From assembly GCA_900550785.1 (NCBI GenBank), contig URTL01000016.1, positions 1 to 21,540 of the forward strand: a stretch of DNA of 21,540 nt, given 5' to 3'. The notes under the pieces are model-generated. The model worked only from the letters and a program-made list of their open reading frames with translations, searched no databases and was not told the origin of the DNA. A program made the translations under genes and the position numbers. This DNA is from an uncultured Collinsella sp. (GTDB lineage Bacteria; Actinomycetota; Coriobacteriia; Coriobacteriales; Coriobacteriaceae). Of this stretch, positions 6,900 to 13,855 are shown piece by piece. Position 1 is the stretch's first letter. Every line of letters starts with the position of its first letter.

Positions 6900-8339
6900 A
6901 TGTCTGATAATTGTACGGTCGCGCCCGCCAATGGGCGCATTACCGGTACCCAGATCCGCATCGTCGCGGTCGTCGTCCTGGGTGCCTTATTGGCGCTACT
7001 GAACCAAACGGTGATGTCGCCTGCGCTGCCGGTCATCATGTCCGATTTCGCCATCGATGCCTCGACTGCCCAGTGGATCATGTCCATATACCCGCTGGTG
7101 AGCGGCATCATGGTCCCCGTTTCGGCGTTCCTTATCGACAAGTTCAGCACCCGCGCGCTATTCTTCGGGGCGACGCTGGTGTTCGCGCTGGGCACGCTGC
7201 TGTGCGCCGCAGCCCCTGATTTCCTGTTCCTCATCATCGGTCGCGTGTTGCAAGCGGCGGGCTCAGGCGTGCTCATGCCGCTTGTCTCGGTGGTTCCCAT
7301 GCTGGTGTTCCCCGTCGAGAAACGAGGAACGGCTATGGGCATGGCGGGCATCGTCATGTCGGCGGGTCCCGCGGTCGGCCCCGTCGTAGGCGGTGCGGTG
7401 ATCGACACGTACGGCTGGCGCACCATGATCGGCGCCATCGTCCCCCTCGCAATTCTCGTGCTGGTGCTGGGCGTGTTCATGCTGAAAAACGTGGGCGAGC
7501 TGAAGAACCCCAAGCTCGACCTGCCCTCGGTCGTCCTCTCCACCATCGCCTTCGGCGGACTTCTCTACGGGTTCTCGAGCGCCTCGTCGATGGGTTGGGG
7601 CAACCCCGTGGTGCTCGGCTCGATCGTCGCGGGTGTCGTGTGCTTGGTGCTGTTCGTCGTACGCCAGGGCAAAATCGAGGACCCGCTGCTTCAGCTGGGC
7701 ACGCTCAAGACGCGCGAGTTCCGCGTGGCCGCCATCATCGTCACGCTCATCAACGCCGCATGCCTGGTCACCAACACGCTGTTGCCGTTGCTGCTGCAAA
7801 CCTCGCTTGGCGCTTCGGCCTTCGAAACCGGTATGGCCATGCTTCCCGCCGCGGCGGTGGGCATCATCATCAGCCCTATCTCCGGCGTGGTGTTCGACAA
7901 GTTCGGTCCGCGTGCCATCTCGATCGTCGGCCTGGCCCTCATGACCGGCGCCCTGTTCCTGCTCTCGCTTTCGACGGTAAACGCGCCCATCTTGGTGGTT
8001 GCGCTGTTCTGCATGCTGCAGTCCGCCGGCCAGTCGCTCGCGAACATGCCGGTGAACACATGGGGTGTCAATGCCTTGAAAAATGACATGATCGCCCACG
8101 GCAACGCCATCGCGAACACCGGCCGCCAGGTCGCCGGCGGTTTGTGCACGGCGCTCATCATCACGGTCATGACAAGCGTCACCGCGTCGGCCGGCGTCGA
8201 TGCGAGCATCCAAGTAGCCACCGCCGTGGGCGCGGGCGTCGCTTACAAGGTGTGCGCGGCAATCGGCCTCGTTTCCCTTATCTGCGCCATATTCAGCGTG
8301 CGCACCAAGAAAACCGCACCGAAAACGAAGGAGGCATAA
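6900..8339 (+). CDS. MFS transporter, DHA2 (EmrB/QacA) drug:proton antiporter family
   Basis: 479-aa membrane protein with about 14 hydrophobic segments. An LNQTVMSPALPVIMSDF motif in TM1 (about 34-50) and AQWIMSIYPL follow the DHA2 pattern. RVLQAAGSG lies at 115-123, and the antiporter motif C, AGPAVGPVVGG, at about 155-165. Members export drugs, dyes or other amphiphiles across the cytoplasmic membrane. Start at 6900 has GAAGGA 5 nt upstream. A roughly 200-nt structured leader precedes it. The CBS gene follows after 3 bp, with its ribosome site overlapping the end of this gene, so the two are co-transcribed. Substrate unknown. Confidence 0.9.
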   Translation: MSDNCTVAPANGRITGTQIRIVAVVVLGALLALLNQTVMSPALPVIMSDFAIDASTAQWIMSIYPLVSGIMVPVSAFLIDKFSTRALFFGATLVFALGTLLCAAAPDFLFLIIGRVLQAAGSGVLMPLVSVVPMLVFPVEKRGTAMGMAGIVMSAGPAVGPVVGGAVIDTYGWRTMIGAIVPLAILVLVLGVFMLKNVGELKNPKLDLPSVVLSTIAFGGLLYGFSSASSMGWGNPVVLGSIVAGVVCLVLFVVRQGKIEDPLLQLGTLKTREFRVAAIIVTLINAACLVTNTLLPLLLQTSLGASAFETGMAMLPAAAVGIIISPISGVVFDKFGPRAISIVGLALMTGALFLLSLSTVNAPILVVALFCMLQSAGQSLANMPVNTWGVNALKNDMIAHGNAIANTGRQVAGGLCTALIITVMTSVTASAGVDASIQVATAVGAGVAYKVCAAIGLVSLICAIFSVRTKKTAPKTKEA

Positions 8340-8342
8340 GCG

Positions 8343-8849
8343 ATGTCCGAGATTCTGTCCGAGCGCATCCCGCTCGAGCTCGAGGGGACGCCCGTTTCGA
8401 GCATCATGATTGAAGAGCCGTTCACCTGCACGCAGGATTGCGCGATTTCCGACGTGGTGCGCATGCTCGCCGAAAACGAGGTGAGCAGCATGCCCGTAAT
8501 CGATGAGCGCAACCAGGTGGTCGGGTTCATCTCCGACGGCGATGTCATGGGAGCCATCGCGCAGCATCGCGCTCACACCATCTTCACGGGCGGCGACGCG
8601 TCCATGCTGTACTTCGACGATCAGAGCCTTGAGCAGCGCATCGAAGACCTGAAGGATCGCTGCGTCATGGATTTCGCGACGCGCCAGGTAGTGTGTGCCC
8701 GTCCCGAGCAGAGCATCGCCCGCGTCGCCGCGCTGCTGGCGAAGAAGAAGTTCAAGAAGCTTCCTGTGGTTGATGACGAGGGCAAACTCGTGGGGGTCAT
8801 CCGCCGCTCCGCCATCACCAAATACATCTTCGGCATCCTTTTCCAATAG
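8343..8849 (+). CDS. Two-CBS-domain protein
   Basis: 168-aa soluble protein made of two CBS domains, about 17-75 (ISDVVRMLAENEVSSMPVID...VGFISDGDVM) and 107-165 (IARVAALLAKKKFKKLPVVD...GVIRRSAI). Such tandem (Bateman) modules bind adenine nucleotides and usually control a partner protein. AAGGAGG just before the start lies inside the final codons of the MFS gene, giving translational linkage. That suggests a regulatory partner for the transporter, but this is inference. No additional catalytic domain is visible. Confidence 0.88.
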   Translation: MSEILSERIPLELEGTPVSSIMIEEPFTCTQDCAISDVVRMLAENEVSSMPVIDERNQVVGFISDGDVMGAIAQHRAHTIFTGGDASMLYFDDQSLEQRIEDLKDRCVMDFATRQVVCARPEQSIARVAALLAKKKFKKLPVVDDEGKLVGVIRRSAITKYIFGILFQ

Positions 8850-8951
8850 GGGCAGGTCGCACTTGAGGCGAACATCTCGAGGCATCGAGCCAGCAACTGG
8901 ACCAGACAACCTTGACACGCACGCGCTTTCCCTCGATGCTTCGGTAAGGGG

Positions 8952-8968
8952 AGCTGCGAAAATCGCAG
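8952..8968. repeat. Small perfect hairpin in the CBS-MGMT gap
   Basis: GCTGCGA-aaa-TCGCAGC, a 7-bp perfect stem with a 3-nt loop in the 174-bp gap. A TTGACA lies upstream near 8913 but no good -10 is spaced from it. No U-tract follows, so a terminator is not supported. Confidence 0.4.
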
Positions 8969-9023
8969 CACGGGTGATCGGCGCCGCGCCCCCGAAGGCA
9001 AAAGCGAACACGGGAGCGATACG

Positions 9024-9332
9024 ATGGGAAAAGTCCTGGACGAAGATTTGGTTTATGAGATTCTCTCCGTCGTGGCAGAGATTCCGGCGGGATGCGTCGC
9101 CTCGTACGGTCAGATAGCGCGCATCATCGGCAGGGAGAAAAACTCTCGCCTGGTCGGAGCGGTGCTGAGCGAGGCGGATCGCTACGGCGATTATCCCTGC
9201 CACCGCGTCGTCAACCACGCGGGACGCCTCGCGCCAAACTTCCCCGACCAGCGAGCACTACTGACGGAGGAAGGAGTCGCCTTCCGAGACAACGGCTGCG
9301 TCGACATGAAAAAGCACCAGTGGAACGAGTAG
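9024..9332 (+). CDS. Short MGMT-type (alkyltransferase-like) protein
   Basis: 102-aa stand-alone MGMT DNA-binding domain. It has VASYGQIARIIG (helix-turn-helix recognition region) and the active-site PCHRVV with C59, followed by GRLAPNFPDQRALLTEEGV. Atl proteins of similar size have Trp in place of this Cys, so the retained cysteine leaves alkyl-transfer possible, although the N-terminal domain of full MGMT is absent. The start at 9024 is preceded by GGGAGCG. It is on the same strand as the MFS and CBS genes, 174 bp downstream. Role: recognition or repair of alkylated guanine. Confidence 0.82.
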   Translation: MGKVLDEDLVYEILSVVAEIPAGCVASYGQIARIIGREKNSRLVGAVLSEADRYGDYPCHRVVNHAGRLAPNFPDQRALLTEEGVAFRDNGCVDMKKHQWNE

Positions 9333-9550
9333 CCAGGCAGCGTAGCGTCGAAAGGAGCGACGCCACGGGGAACGACCTGCGCCCCGCCGCCGGACAACCT
9401 ATGGCAAAGTGACACGTCCCACAAAGAGCGGCGCACCAGTACGAGACACGACCGCGACGTAAAAAGACCCTATGATACTCGTAAGCATCTATCTGATTGC
9501 CCGCCTCGAGGTACCCAAAGAACGAGAGATGCCGAAACCCCTAGACAAAG
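9333..9550. other. Non-coding stretch after the MGMT-type gene
   Basis: No credible gene is seen. A short stem GCGTCG/CGACGC lies just after the MGMT stop (around 9349-9370) without a U-tract. The remainder separates the MFS-CBS-MGMT block from the tRNA terminator. Confidence 0.4.
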
Positions 9551-9581
9551 AAAAAGGTCGGGAGCTTTTATGCTTCCGACC
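9545..9581 (-). terminator. Intrinsic terminator downstream of the tRNA fragment
   Basis: GGTCGGGAGC (9556-9565) and GCTTCCGACC (9572-9581) form a 10-bp stem with one wobble around TTTTAT. Read on the minus strand it is followed by TTTTTCTTTG. This is the expected terminator for a minus-strand tRNA gene, and it marks the 3' flank of the tRNA half as original chromosomal sequence. Confidence 0.8.
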
Positions 9582-9591
9582 TGAAGTTTCA

Positions 9592-9636
9592 TGGTCGCGG
9601 GGGGCGGATTTGAACCACCGACCTTCGGGTTGTGAG
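9592..9636 (-). tRNA. 3' half of an initiator-type tRNA (att-site remnant)
   Basis: On the minus strand the sequence gives, in order, anticodon loop CTCACAA, anticodon 3' stem CCCGA, variable AGGTC, T-arm GGTGG-TTCAAAT-CCGCC, acceptor 3' strand CCCCGCG and ACCA. CCCGAAGGTC and the CCCCGC acceptor match initiator tRNA-fMet, in which the loop is CTCATAA, so the anticodon carries T to C. The five bases 5' of the loop (GCGAC) cannot pair with CCCGA, and no D-arm or 5' acceptor strand follows. The tRNA therefore ends in the anticodon loop, the common crossover region of tyrosine-integrase elements. An integrase remnant begins 280 bp away. It is not a functional tRNA gene. Confidence 0.8.
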
Positions 9637-9665
9637 GTCGCTACGACGTTGTTTCATTCAGACAT

Positions 9666-9765
9666 TTCGACCCAAATTGAAGTCAATATAACTCCAGGTC
9701 ATTTGATGTTTTCATAGATTTACGAAAGAAAAGTACGCGGAATAATTCGACCCAAATTCGACCCA
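9666..9765. repeat. TTCGACCCAAATT direct repeats beside the att remnant
   Basis: TTCGACCCAAATT occurs at 9666-9678 and 9746-9758, and TTCGACCCA again at 9757-9765. Short direct repeats between the tRNA fragment and the integrase start are what arm-type integrase sites look like. Binding is inferred. Confidence 0.55.
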
Positions 9766-9792
9766 CAACGAGCTTGAAAGCGGTCAGGCGGA

Positions 9793-9844
9793 GCATTACC
9801 CTTGGGGTGTGACCCCACGCAGGGCCCACCACCAAGGGTAATGC
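9793..9844. repeat. 13-bp perfect inverted repeat upstream of the integrase remnant
   Basis: GCATTACCCTTGG (9793-9805) is mirrored at 9832-9844 with a 26-nt loop. The alternative small stem GGGGT-gtg-ACCCC (9804-9816) competes with the first arm. It may be a terminator or regulatory site of the lost element. There is no U-tract. Confidence 0.6.
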
Positions 9845-9917
9845 CCACCCGCCCCAGCCCTTTGCGCCATTCCGCGCAACCGAGCGCGATTCTCAGGCAC
9901 TTCAGGCAAGGAACACG

Positions 9918-10628
9918 ATGAACGACCGACCTCTCGTCATAGGCAAAGGAACGAAGCAACGCCGCGACAAATACACGTGGCGCTACCGTCACAGCCTCGG
10001 CAAGGATCCGGTCACGGGCAAATACCGCTATTCGCCGTGGCAGACCATACATACCACCAAAAGCCGAGAGGTCGACGCCGCACTCGAAGCCTACAAGGCA
10101 GAACTCAACAGCGGCACCTACGTCCAAAAATCGAGGGACACCGTCGGCTCGTACGCAAAAAAATTCCACGACAACCGCGAAGGAACCATCACGCCGCTCG
10201 CCTACTCGACATCCTACTCAATCGAGAACCGGACGCGCACATCACATGCGTGATGCTCATGCTCGACACCGACATGAGAAGGGCAGAAGCCCTCGGGATG
10301 ACGTGGTCCGATGTCTCCGTCGAGAACAGAAGCATCCTCATTGAGCAGCAGTTCGCGGCCGATCGAAGCGTTCGCTCGCCCAAAAGCAAGAAAAGCGTGC
10401 AGAGGATCTCGATAAGCGAGACGCTGACGTCGTATCTCGAATTCTGGAAAAAGGAGCAGGCCCGCGAAATGGAAGCCTTCGGCCTGGAACAAGTCAAAGG
10501 CACTCCGCTCGTCCACTCATTCGAACGAACGAAAGACAGGCATCCCCAAGTCAACTTCATGGACCTGAATGGGTTTTCGCGCTGGTTCAGAAACTTCAGC
10601 GTCGAGAACGGGTTCGGCAAGTTCGAAG
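9918..10628 (+). pseudogene. Collapsed tyrosine-recombinase (phage-type) integrase
   Basis: The N-terminal arm-binding domain reads normally from 9918 (KGTKQRRDKYTWRYRHSLGKDPVTGKYR... to NREGTITPLAY, about 95 residues). After about 10205 the reading frame shifts by two, and the next recognisable part is EPDAHITCVMLMLDTDMRRAEALGMTWSDV, holding the first catalytic Arg region. The core-binding domain in between, roughly 100 residues in intact relatives, is missing. The frame then loses similarity after FSVENGFGKFEG (about 10625), before the HxxR and tyrosine motifs. Internal deletion, frameshift and C-terminal loss make it inactive. It lies next to the tRNA att remnant, so it is the decayed integrase of a former tRNA-integrated element. 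Confidence 0.8.
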
Positions 10629-11188
10629 GCGTTCGAACATACCATTATGTGAAGGAAACTGTCGACGGGGAAACGATTTCGAAGCGTTATGAGCATAAAG
10701 AGTGGCTCGAATTGAGGGATTACCTCAGGAAGCATCCCAAGGTTCGCGAGGCGAGGCATATCAGCACATATGAGAGCGAGCACCTTCCTTACGGATATTC
10801 GGGCCTATCGAGCCACACCGCTACTGCCGCTACTGCCCGCTACTGCCCGCCAGCTTCCGAACCAGCGGGCGGTAGCAGCACCCCGAACATCTCGCCGACA
10901 GCGCAGAGAGTCGTCGACCTGGCGGCCAAGGCCGACATCGAGGACGTGATGCTGTGCGACCTGCCCGGCGTCCTGTCCTTCCTAGGGCTGCCACCTGAGA
11001 CGGAGATGCCGCCGGGCAACAAGGGGAAGACGAAGCTCAAGAAGCTCTACAGGAAGGTGGCGCCGAACAAGGCATACCACTCCGGCGAGCGCGCCAAGGA
11101 TTTGATCTCGCACCTCGACATGGCAGAGATCAGGGCATCGGCGCCCGTCCCGCTCGGAGAGATAGACAGAGCGGTCGTAAGCGGCTGA
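10629..11188 (+). pseudogene. Unrecognised ORF remnant fused to the integrase tail
   Basis: The same frame that carries the integrase catalytic piece stays open to 11188. It covers RTYHYVKETVDGETISKRYEHKE... (about 10640-10800), then, after a GC-rich repeat patch, a lysine-rich segment with LCDLPGVLSFLGLPPETEMP and KTKLKKLYRKVAPNKAYHS. I do not recognise either part. A C-terminal remnant of another mobile-element protein is possible. The 10820-10880 patch has ACTGCCCGCT repeats and an imperfect 12-bp stem. There is no independent start codon with a ribosome site. Confidence 0.4.
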
Positions 11189-11218
11189 TGTAACTTCTGA
11201 CACCCTAGAACTTACATC
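11187..11218. repeat. Short inverted repeat at the end of the unknown ORF
   Basis: GATGTAACTTCT (11187-11198) and AGAACTTACATC (11207-11218) pair with one mismatch across an 8-nt loop. It overlaps the stop codon of the unknown frame and could be an old element end, but no partner end was found. Confidence 0.4.
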
Positions 11219-11250
11219 GAGCCCCGATTCGAGCTCGGGGCTCTTTTCGT
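11219..11250 (+). terminator. Intrinsic terminator after the mobile-element remnant
   Basis: GAGCCCCGA (11219-11227) pairs perfectly with TCGGGGCTC (11235-11243) and is followed by TTTTCGTCT. A good plus-strand terminator for the remnant ORF. Confidence 0.8.
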
Positions 11251-11271
11251 CTAGATTGGGGACGCATGGCC

Positions 11272-11396
11272 GGACGAAAACAATTTGCGTCTGGTAATAA
11301 GCGTACGAAAGCGCAATTTACGTCTTAATTCCGTACGCAAATCAAGACGAAAATCGTTTACGTCTGCTTTAATCCGTACGAAAACGGTTTTCGTCT
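11272..11396. repeat. Cluster of four GTACGAAA...TTTCGTCT palindromic boxes
   Basis: Four related units at 11272-11292, 11302-11325, 11332-11365 and 11375-11396. Each runs from (CGT)ACGAAA-like to TT(T/G/A)CGTCT and is itself palindromic; the fourth contains the perfect ACGAAAACgGTTTTCGT. Spacers are 6-10 bp and AT-rich. The cluster lies between the mobile-element terminator and the 3' end of the AAA ATPase gene. It may be a protein-binding array or the remnant of a replication or partition site. Confidence 0.7.
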
Positions 11397-11415
11397 TGCA
11401 GGGCAGTTGCCGTTT

Positions 11416-12507
11416 CTACAGCTCAACTTCCAGTTCGGCTTTGTGCTCGTAGAGGTAGTCGCGCATGTAGGGGATGGCAAATGAGACCTTGCCGTACGAA
11501 GGAGCCTCGATAATCGATTCTCTTAACAGGCGGCTGCGGACGGAACTCACCTGTTGAGGCGTTTTGTTTAGGGCATCGGCAACCATGCTGGTCGAGCTCG
11601 TCTGCCCCAAAGACGCCATGCTCAGCAGATAAGCGATGCACGTGGGCGGAATGCGCCGCAGCGCGGGCTCAATCACCATGGCGCAGAAGCGTTCGCGTGC
11701 CGTTGCAATGCCACGCTCGGCTTCTTCTTCTCCAATAATCGCTGTATGTGCACGTCTTGCCAACTGCCATGCGTAGTATCCAACGAGTTGGATCATGAAA
11801 GGATAGCCTTGCGTTGCCTCGGCAAGTTGGCCGGCAATACCTGGCTGCAACTCCATGCCAGACGCTTCAATGGTTTCCTCGAGGGAGTACGACACTTCGG
11901 TTACTGCCACAGCCTTCAGATCAAAGGGGAGGGCACGGCGCAAAAACGTAAGTGTTTTTCCGTTGATGATGCTTTCAATCATCGAAGGCAGCCCAGCAAA
12001 AACAAAGGCGATATCAAGGTCTTCGCCGATAACCTGCTGAATCGCAATGGAGAGCGTTCGGACCTCATCGAGCTCTGCGTCTTGAACCTCGTCGAGAGTG
12101 ATGAGCAGGCCATTTCCATTCTTGGATATTGTCTGTCTCATGGCGTCGCGTAGCGATGGGCCGATTCGCTCAATATCTATGCTGCCGATGGATATGCCAG
12201 CTACGGTGGGCTCAAATCTGGCGTGTTTGGCCTGGAATTTGGGCTGCAGCTGTTCGAGAATGCGCTGGCAAAGTCCCTCGGTTGCGACCTCTTTTATGAC
12301 CGTCCAGCCACGGCTTTGCGCCAAACGTGAGCACTCGTCAAGGAGGACCGTCTTGCCCGTTCCACGGACGCCGGCTATGCGCATTAGGCGCCCCGGGGCA
12401 CCAGGCCCGTTGACGAGGCCCTCATTGAATTCTTCGAGTACATCTTCGCGGCCGATAATCGTGGGAGGTGTTTTACCTGCTGTGGGCTTAAAAGGGTTTG
12501 TTTGCAT
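11416..12507 (-). CDS. AAA ATPase with C-terminal winged helix (archaeal-ATPase/ORC-like group)
   Basis: 363-aa P-loop protein. Walker A GVRGTGKT is at 46-53, Walker B LLITLDEVQD at about 134-143, and a sensor-like AFVFAGLPS follows. The last about 90 residues (TCIAYLLSMASLGQ...TPQQVSSVRSRLLRESII) look like a winged-helix domain. Start at 12507 chosen because AGGTGG lies 5 nt upstream; a GTG at 12516 is an alternative. Stand-alone ATPases of this kind occur widely in actinobacteria and archaea, often near mobile DNA, and their role is mostly undefined; DNA binding or remodelling is inferred. The direct repeats just upstream may be its binding sites. Confidence 0.8.
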   Translation of the reverse strand: MQTNPFKPTAGKTPPTIIGREDVLEEFNEGLVNGPGAPGRLMRIAGVRGTGKTVLLDECSRLAQSRGWTVIKEVATEGLCQRILEQLQPKFQAKHARFEPTVAGISIGSIDIERIGPSLRDAMRQTISKNGNGLLITLDEVQDAELDEVRTLSIAIQQVIGEDLDIAFVFAGLPSMIESIINGKTLTFLRRALPFDLKAVAVTEVSYSLEETIEASGMELQPGIAGQLAEATQGYPFMIQLVGYYAWQLARRAHTAIIGEEEAERGIATARERFCAMVIEPALRRIPPTCIAYLLSMASLGQTSSTSMVADALNKTPQQVSSVRSRLLRESIIEAPSYGKVSFAIPYMRDYLYEHKAELEVEL

Positions 12508-12525
12508 GTGAGCCACCTTTGCTCA

Positions 12526-12566
12526 AGATATAGCAAGATATAGCAAAGTATAGTGAGATATAGCAA
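12526..12566. repeat. AGATATAGC tandem repeats upstream of the ATPase
   Basis: AGATATAGC at 12526-12534, 12536-12544 and 12556-12564, with a diverged copy, AGTATAGTG, near 12547-12555. Spacing is about one helical turn. On the minus strand this gives GCTATATCT repeats and a TATACT that could be the -10 of the ATPase gene. The arrangement resembles iterons or an autoregulatory array. Confidence 0.7.
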
Positions 12567-12569
12567 CGT

Positions 12570-12705
12570 AAGCGCTACTCGCGGGTTTTGCGGTGGTGCT
12601 ATTTTCCAAATGCCGCGCGGATAATGCGTTGGGCGAACAGCTTGTTGACAACTCACGAGGGCTCGGGGTGCCAATTTGGGATGGAGTAGTGCTGTGCCAC
12701 GAATA
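12570..12705. other. Intergenic stretch without visible gene
   Basis: Between the AGATATAGC repeats and the 140-bp palindrome. No start with ribosome site, RNA signature or strong hairpin was found. Confidence 0.35.
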
Positions 12706-12863
12706 GGGCCTATCTACTACGTTTAAGCCGCAGGGGTCAACCATAGTCGCCATTTAGGCAAAATGGCAAGCCGACTACCTGCGGTTTTGTTTTCGCACTT
12801 TTCAGCATGGTCTGGGCTCTCCGCGTTAACGTAGTAGATGGGCCCCTTTTGTGGCAAGGGGCC
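12706..12863. repeat. Nested 140-bp palindromic element with competing hairpins
   Basis: The outer arms GGGCCTATCTACTACGTT (12706-12723) and its mirror (12828-12845) pair over 18 bp with one U-G wobble. Inside, CCGCAGG (12728-12734)/CCTGCGG (12778-12784), TAGTCG (12744-12749)/CGACTA (12772-12777) and CCATTT/AAATGG (12750-12766) stack into one hairpin followed by TTTTGTTTT, like a plus-strand terminator. A further stem, GGCCCCTT (12841-12848)/AAGGGGCC (12856-12863), uses the same bases as the outer right arm, so the two are mutually exclusive. Confidence 0.8.
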
Positions 12864-12914
12864 GACCTGCGGGCCAGGGTAGCTAAAAGAGCCCCGTCCC
12901 AAAAAGACTGTTGG

Positions 12915-12983
12915 AAGTTGCGGTGGAATAGTTCCTGTTTTTGCAGCTGAAGGCTTTGAGCAGGAACTATTCCACCGCAACTT
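12915..12983. repeat. Palindromic repeat, family 1, copy B
   Basis: The most perfect copy: a 23-bp arm (12915-12937, core TTGCGGTGGAATAGTTCC) is exactly mirrored at 12961-12983 around a 23-nt loop. It lies 71 bp upstream of the GntR start at 13055. Confidence 0.95.
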
Positions 12984-13054
12984 ATGAGGGGGCGGGGGAT
13001 GCGATAGTATTGCATGGTGGTATTCGACTAACCGAGGGTTTATCCGAGGGCTTT

Positions 13055-13747
13055 ATGGAACAGCACCAGCATTATCAGAGCCTGCAAGATCAGGCATACA
13101 ACGCATTGCGCTCTAAGATCATCTATGCCGAGCTCAAGCCCGGCACGCGCCTTTCGGCGATTGGTCTGGAAAAGGAGACGGGAATCGGGCGCACGCCCAT
13201 TCGCGAATCCTTTGTGCGCCTGCGTGAGCAGGAGCTGGTGGAAACGCGTCCCAAAAGCGGCACCTATGTCTCGAAAATCAGCATGGAGCGCGCCGAGAAC
13301 GCCTGCTTTTTGCGCGAGAAGCTCGAGAGAAGCGTGCTTATTAAATGCTGTTCGGCCGCCACGCCCGAGCAAAAGCATCGGCTCGAGCAGATTCTTGCCG
13401 AGTCCGAGTCGCTCGACCATGGCGAAACGCGCCGCTTCTTTGACCTGGATAACCTGTTCCATGAGACATGTTTTGAGATTGCTGGTCGTCACATGTTGTG
13501 GGATTGGATGAAGAGCATCAACACGCATTTTGAGCGATACAACTGGTTGCGCATGGTGTCGCAGGATCTGGATTGGGAGCCGATTCGTCGGCAGCATCGC
13601 CGGATTCTCGAGGCCATTAAGAGGGGCGATACCGACACGGCGAGCTATCTGGCAGAGACGCACTTGCACCTGATGCCCGAGGAGCAGGGCCCGGTTATCG
13701 CCGTGCATCCCGACTATTTTGAGCTGTCCAAAGACTCGGCCATCTAA
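13055..13747 (+). CDS. GntR-family (FCD domain) transcriptional regulator
   Basis: 230-aa regulator with a winged helix-turn-helix at about 10-73 (RSKIIYAELKPGTRLSAIGLEKE, GRTPIRESFVRL, KSGTYV) and an FCD domain from about 85. D132-x3-H136, H181 and H203 or H205 supply the usual metal-ligand pattern. Start at 13055 has GAGGG 5 nt upstream; the longer frame upstream would begin inside palindrome copy B and is rejected. Palindromes of the same family flank the gene on both sides, and another lies before the DhuI-like gene, so these could be its operators, though a dispersed repeat is simpler. The sugar-acid setting suggests control of uronate or aldonate genes. Effector unknown. Confidence 0.87.
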   Translation: MEQHQHYQSLQDQAYNALRSKIIYAELKPGTRLSAIGLEKETGIGRTPIRESFVRLREQELVETRPKSGTYVSKISMERAENACFLREKLERSVLIKCCSAATPEQKHRLEQILAESESLDHGETRRFFDLDNLFHETCFEIAGRHMLWDWMKSINTHFERYNWLRMVSQDLDWEPIRRQHRRILEAIKRGDTDTASYLAETHLHLMPEEQGPVIAVHPDYFELSKDSAI

Positions 13748-13762
13748 TTTGTCCCTTTATTT

Positions 13763-13829
13763 AGTTGCGGTGAAATAGGGATTGTTTTGCGGCTCTGATG
13801 GTGTAAGCAGTCCGTATTCCACCGCAACT
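13763..13829. repeat. Palindromic repeat, family 1, copy C
   Basis: AGTTGCGGTGAAATAGGGA (13763-13781) against TCCGTATTCCACCGCAACT (13811-13829): 19-bp arms with two differences and a 29-nt loop. It lies 15 bp after the GntR stop. The outer ten bases match copies A and B; the inner part is diverged. Confidence 0.9.
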
Positions 13830-13855
13830 GCGTTGGGGCGTAACCGGGGCACAAA

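Noticed and set aside
7263..9218. 651-codon open frame antisense to the MFS, CBS and MGMT-type genes
   Set aside because: Shadow of three well-supported genes; His/Arg/Asp-rich and without any motif or ribosome site.
9592..9636. Intact tRNA-Val(CAC)
   Set aside because: The CAC loop reading is tempting, but the 5' anticodon stem does not pair, there is no D-arm or 5' acceptor, and the CCCGAAGGTC plus CCCCGC parts fit initiator tRNA better.
9472..9717. 81-codon frame over the tRNA fragment
   Set aside because: It overlaps the terminator and tRNA half and reads through non-coding structure; no motif.
11272..11396. CRISPR array
   Set aside because: Boxes are short, palindromic, unevenly spaced and only four; spacers are 6-10 bp and no cas gene is present.
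12941..13054. Upstream extension of the second GntR regulator
   Set aside because: It would translate half of palindrome copy B and has no ribosome site; ATG at 13055 has GAGGG and begins just before the DNA-binding domain.
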